NCBI GenBank assembly: GCA_023313575.1
Contig: JAJTTP010000005.1
Coordinates: 124,001 to 188,000 of the forward strand
Length of the DNA: 64,000 nucleotides
Reading direction: 5' to 3'
From: Eutypella sp. D-1
Taxonomy: Eukaryota > Ascomycota > Sordariomycetes > Xylariales > Diatrypaceae
Position 1 is the stretch's first letter; every line of letters begins with the position of its first letter. A program made the translations under genes and the position numbers. The notes beneath the pieces are model-generated. The model was not told the DNA's origin and searched no databases. It was given only the letters and a program-made list of their open reading frames with translations. Shown here one piece after another: positions 58,912 to 64,000 of this stretch.

Positions 58912-61900
58912 GGGTATGGGTGTGGATAGGGGATGACAGCGCGACGGTATATCATATCAGCATTAGGTTTCATTTCATGTGTTTTCTGCATTTCATTTTG
59001 GGGTTTGGACGCATATAGCTCGGCACTTCAGTCTTTGGCATAACTAATGTATATCGCATCATATAATGGATGAGCAAGAGGAGGAGACATGAGCGATGAA
59101 AGAGAGAAGGTTGATGACGATATGATGTGAGCTAGTATCACTTCGAAGAATATTCAATGTAAATAAGACCAAAGCATTAACATACACAATTAACTAGTTA
59201 TATGAAGAACGTTAGGCGTGCGGATGGCTAGCTCACTTGTCTTATATCTATCGAATTTGTTGTTAGCTGATCCTCGCTGCCGTTGTGGCTGTTTCACCAG
59301 GACGCCTTGACTCTACGCCTGTCCTTTGGTCTACTCCTGCCAGGGGCGAAAGGGGCGACATTGGCCACGCAGACCTTCTTTCCCACCGCTCATCTTGTCA
59401 GAAGTAGATGCTGCAATAAGCATTCAGACATATTCACAGGCCTTATTCTCCTATCGGTCTTAATCTCCACTCTCTAGCCCCTTTTCCTTTTTGGGGCAGA
59501 TCGTCGTCGTGACACATGTTCGCCACATTGACCGACGGCATAGCTGGACGATTATAATGATGACGACGACGATGGTAATAATAATGATTACGGGTTTATT
59601 TATCTAATCGTCCTTGTAAATTGGGGATTGAATACTATACCCAGATCCCGACAGCCTGGAGAATGTCTTGGACTGTCCGGACGGGGGCTGGCCTGGGCTC
59701 TCCAGCTCGTTGCTGCATGCTCCTCGGGTGACATATCCCGACGACGCCATCTCGGATCAATATAACTCACCGTCGGGCGCTTTCCCTTTTGCTTCCTATC
59801 ACTATACAGTTGAATTGTCCGGCCCTTACTCCGTCTACCCTGCTCACCTCAGCCGCAACGGACTCTGGGCAACCGGCTGCCCCGCGCGGAATAACACCTA
59901 TCAAGGTGCCATCATGGTCGTGTGCCCTGGGGTGCCGAGGTAGTGTTTGGGGGTGGCGGGGTGTAGCTACACCATCTACAGCGCGTGTTACACAGACAAA
60001 CGCTCTCTTCACGCCAAGACGACGCTGGTTATCCATAGGGAGCGAGAGGAGCACGATGTACGGCGTCCCGAAAGAAGCTATGAGCAAGCCATTCCAGGAC
60101 GTTTCCGTTTTTAGCGGCAAAGGTACACACATGTACTACCGGTGTATGTAGGGGCCTTCTACGTGTCAGACGCGACGGGCTATGGCGGGGCCCAGAATCT
60201 TACCACGTAGATATGCGACTTTCGGCACACGGAGAAGGTGGGTGGTGTGGCAGAGATCGAGACGTCGCGCCTCATTTACAACCGCCGAGGACAAGGCTTG
60301 GTATGCTCTGTAATTGGCAAGACGCGCCGGCCCTTCACGTGTAGGTCAAGAGGGGGCTGGTCGGCGCGCAAGTTCTCGCTCCCACTTTGGACGAGATGAT
60401 CAGCATAAAGGATACGATAGGGTCAAGAATGGGTGTGAGGAGGGCATGAGACTTTTTCACACGTGTCAAAGTTAGGACTACTTGAGTTATGATAAACCTT
60501 CAATGCCTTACTAGAGACACGGGACGTCATGATGGCCGTGAGCGATTGGGCTTGAGGTGCACGCGTTCCCGTAACGAGCCTTTCAACTAACCAGGCCTCG
60601 TTGCGATTATGGGCCTAGTTCTCGATCATGATGAACTCATAGGAAAACCAGTGGATGCCTCTTCTTTGACCTGACCCGGGTGATGCATAGCCATCGATGA
60701 AGAAGAGGACAAGGAAGGTGTCCATCAATCCAGTAGCCTGGGACGTGGCTGAGATGACAAATATCATGCCATGATTTCACGACTCTACAGGAGTCCACGG
60801 AGTTGTCAGCCCCATAGGTGATGCGCCAGTTCTCCGGCTACACAATAAACGGAGTGTTGCTGAAATGAGATTAGAGATACTATATACGGCTCGTAGCTGG
60901 AAGCGTGGGTGCAACACGCATGAATGATTCTGCTTGTCTCGCCCATTAGTCACTCACAAGCGCTAGCTTGGCATATACGAGCTGTACGGGCCTGGCTAGT
61001 AGACTAGGCGCATGCAAGTCGTTCGTAGCTTGGGCCTCTTGACATATTAGGGGCCCTGGTATCATCGGTTCGCAGCAGTAAGGTCGACATAGTTACATCT
61101 CATTGACGTTACTAGCATCATGGCCACACATCAGACTCCTCTTTCTTTACAGGAACGTAAGTGAGGCCATAGAAAGGAAATGGTGAGACGGAGTAACGGG
61201 CATTTATTCGAGAACCAACGATAACGGAGCTCCGGCATCGTCTTTTCTGTATCGATGACGGGCATCCTGTACCACCGGTCCTTCTGCATGGTTACGGCAG
61301 ACATCTCATCAAAGGCGTGAGCAAACCGGCCCAGATGATGCGCCACCATGACAATGGTTACACAAGTTCGGTCCTGGGATTGTTTGGACAACCGGGGAGG
61401 AGGGATGCTTGAGTAGCCTGCAGCAGCCACCTTTCGGAATTAAGAATAGCGACGGGATCTCATGTGGGGATCCTAAGTCGAGAAGCAGGGACAGGTGCTG
61501 TAGTTAGGAGGGCCCCGAGTGTGACTCTCCCTCCTGCACCAGATATATCGACAGTATGGTCGGCCTGCGACCGGGGTTATTATCTGAGAGCCCTAGGGGG
61601 TGCACCGAGTGGCTAGGCGAGAAGTCCTACAGCTGAGGCTTATCCGCCAACCCCGCAACTCAGCTGATAAGATATCGTGGGAATCCGGGTGGCCGTGTAA
61701 CGCTCGAGTAACATGACTAAAGCCATGCGCGGAGGTCGCAGGGGACGGGGGGAAGAGGGATGAACCCACAACGTTCACCCCAGTTTCCGTCCGTATAAAA
61801 TGTTAGGGGTTGTAGGTATCAACATCAGACCACACCTAGTAGACTGCATCTAGATAACTTTAACATCGTCATAACTTACAGATAATGATGGGCTAATTAT

Positions 61901-62524
61901 ATCTAGTACAAAGTAGCACTGGGGAAACAGATAGGCAGGGCTGATGTACTTAGCCAACATAATTATGGTGTGGTGGCATATCCGAAGCGGCGATGGCTGA
62001 GGGGAGATGTTGGCGTTGTAGGACTTCCCACCGATATAACGGCTGACATGATGATTGTTTACCTGATGGGAACAATTAGAGCCAATATGTTGCCTACAGT
62101 GATTCTCAGCTTGCGAGGATCGGAATCATCGGATCAAGGGATGATAGGCCAAGAAAGAAGTTGAGTTAATTTACAGAATTCCATATAGTGATCATTGTAC
62201 GGTGTAAGTGTTACATAGTAGGCGGTATTCCATCGAAGAAAGAAAGTATATACTGTTAAAGAATTCGTAAAAATAAAGTTCAACTGAACCTTGGAAAAGA
62301 CCCTGCCCTACTAAGTAGTCTACATAAGTGGATATGATATAGCTAGATGAGGTCTACGCTGGATATGGGGCCCTGGATATGTACGGTAAAATAAAGTTAT
62401 GAACTAGGCCACATTTTTCTTGGGTTTGCCGTCTGTACTAAATAAAAGCCTTTAACCCAAGGGGTAAAGGACTAGAGCTCGGGAGCTTGAAATAGCCAGG
62501 TACCTATGTATTAGTGGATCTATC
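58912..62524. other. Gene-poor right flank, first part; possible relic at 59.7-60.2 kb
   Basis: No confident gene. A frame at 59668-59943 (with FPFASYHYTVELSGPYSVYP) and following out-of-frame pieces to about 60200 read like decayed protein-coding DNA, but I cannot assign a family. Other frames are short and without domains. Confidence 0.45.
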
Positions 62525-62558
62525 AGGGGCGGGAGCAGGGGAAGGGGCAGGGGAAGGG
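62525..62558 (+). repeat. G-quadruplex-prone GGGG(A/C) repeat
   Basis: GGGGCGGGAGCAGGGGAAGG continues with two more GGGG runs and a GGG, so at least five G runs lie within 34 bases, in gene-poor DNA. Confidence 0.65.
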
Positions 62559-64000
62559 TCCATTATTCCGATTTGGGTGACGGGATGCTGAGGGGTCTGG
62601 GGGTACCTTCCAGGGCAACAAGGTTAGGGCCGCTTTTTTCTGTCAGTCCCGAATGGCCTAGTAAAGTTTTGGTTTAGCCGCATTTCCTCACAGTGAAGTA
62701 TTACCGTATTTTGTATACCTGTTTGCCTACTCTGAAGGTCGCTATTCACTCCGTACCCATACCTACAGATACATCGATCGTGTAGACATACCCGGCTTTA
62801 TTTCGTTGTAACAACTTTCTCCTTCCAGAGGTCGAAAGATTCAGTCGGGCTAGGGCGAGCAATCTATGCAATAATGGGGGCGCGAGGTTTTTTATCACAT
62901 CATACCGTTTTCATCCTCCTTCATAATTATCTTGACGATAATGCCGTCATGGATAACATGTTATATGCTTTTTCTAAGTCGTTCTGGTCGCAATCCGGTC
63001 CATCCTTAAGCCCAAATACCCCAATCAATGGAACCCAGGGCAAATAGCGCCCTGTAGGAGAATATCGAATATGCGCGTCAATGAGACATTGTGTTCATCT
63101 CCGCTTCGTTGTTGACTAAAGAAGCACATGGCGCAGCCATTACCAAGACACGGCCACCACAATGGGAAATAGCCGAACTTGCCAGCCCGAGTAGACTGGG
63201 TAGAGAGCAGAAAAGACGCTGTGCTTATGCCCGTCTTTAGGCACCTATCAACTCCTATAGTATCATGGTCCTTTTGCCTCCACCCCCTCCGAGCGTTGGT
63301 GATAAAGTAACTTGGTAAGCGAGGCACTGAGCGTTGGCGCATGGGGCAAATCCGTCGTCCGTCGTCCGCCATCCGCTGCACGAGGCGACAGTTATAACGG
63401 AAGTACCTGAGATGTGATCAATAAGTACCTCAAACAACGTTACCTTCTCTGCGGAATGGCGTGAGGGTTCCGACGGGGTCAATCCGGATAGAGCTGGCGA
63501 TTCTGATGGACTCCCGTCCATTCCGAGAAAGCATGCCCATGAGGCGTCGTCTCTCATCGAATCGGCCACACGCTGACCTTCCAGGGGCAGGACATATCGG
63601 CATGGAGCCATACGCTACATTCCACCATTTATTTCAGTCATGTATACTTGAAATGAGTGGTGGATAGTGTTGTGTCTGGGCTGGTAATGGCCATCGACGC
63701 TCAATGATCTGAATCTGATCGGCAGCATGTATGCCTTATCATCGAGTCATCTACATCCCGTGTTGACGGGAAGAGGAGTTACATAATTAATATTCTTCCA
63801 ATATATGTGAGGAAAGGGATACTGTATGCTGATAATAGTGGTGTAGCTATACCCTGTTGTTCGTGTTGTGGCGCCAACTTTATGTTAGCGGACATCCCCA
63901 ACGGCCCGTGAGTTTGTGACCCACCTGCTTGCCTATCTCACTGCGATTATACAGGGTCATCTCAACAAGGAATTCTTTTCGTGTGCTCTATTATCGCTGT
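62559..64000. other. Gene-poor right end of window
   Basis: Overlapping antisense frames at 63025-63667 show no domain, signal peptide or clear splice structure. Nothing else seen. Confidence 0.5.

Noticed and set aside
1..64000. CRISPR arrays, operons, ribosome-binding sites
   Set aside because: The genome is eukaryotic, with spliced genes; no regularly spaced direct repeats were seen.

Overview
This is a genomic window from a filamentous ascomycete (Pezizomycotina, probably Sordariomycetes). Most genes are split by short introns of about 50-120 nt with GTRAGT-type donors, CTAAC-type branch points and YAG acceptors. The protein families are typical of that group: a Ste7/MST7-type MAPKK, an OSH3 oxysterol-binding protein, a CE12 rhamnogalacturonan acetylesterase, a chloroperoxidase-like haem peroxidase and a 'formylmethionine deformylase-like' membrane protein. 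All exon structures were joined by hand from reading-frame phase, splice signals and remembered family patterns. No alignment or RNA evidence was available.

Layout. 0-11 kb: the last exon of an unidentified gene at the left edge, then a small secreted cysteine-containing protein (-), a multi-pass membrane protein (+), a secreted GH17-like glycosidase (+) and a D-serine dehydratase-like PLP enzyme (+). 11-14 kb: gene-poor. 14.1-16.9 kb: a C2H2 zinc-finger protein with an unusually long 873-nt intron. 19.2-26.1 kb: what looks like a decaying secondary-metabolite cluster, made of a P450 pseudogene (-), an intact short-chain dehydrogenase (+), a wax-synthase-like acyltransferase pseudogene (-), a second P450 fragment (+) and an intact chloroperoxidase-like gene (+). 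26.9-47.4 kb: conserved housekeeping and signalling genes: a coiled-coil protein (-), a HAD hydrolase (+), a MAPKK (-), the elongation factor SPT6 (+) and the lipid-transfer protein OSH3 (+). 49-59 kb: a rhamnogalacturonan acetylesterase (+), a DUF92/TMEM19 membrane protein (-) and a FET3-like multicopper oxidase (+), separated by long gene-poor stretches. 59-64 kb: no confident gene.

The most interesting region is 19.2-26.1 kb. Five biosynthetic-type genes sit together; two are intact and three are broken by stops, frameshifts or truncation. This suggests a metabolic pathway that has been lost in this strain or lineage. I found no wholly novel system, CRISPR array, complete mobile element or convincing RNA gene. 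Short palindromes built on TACCTAGGTA are scattered through the intergenic DNA.
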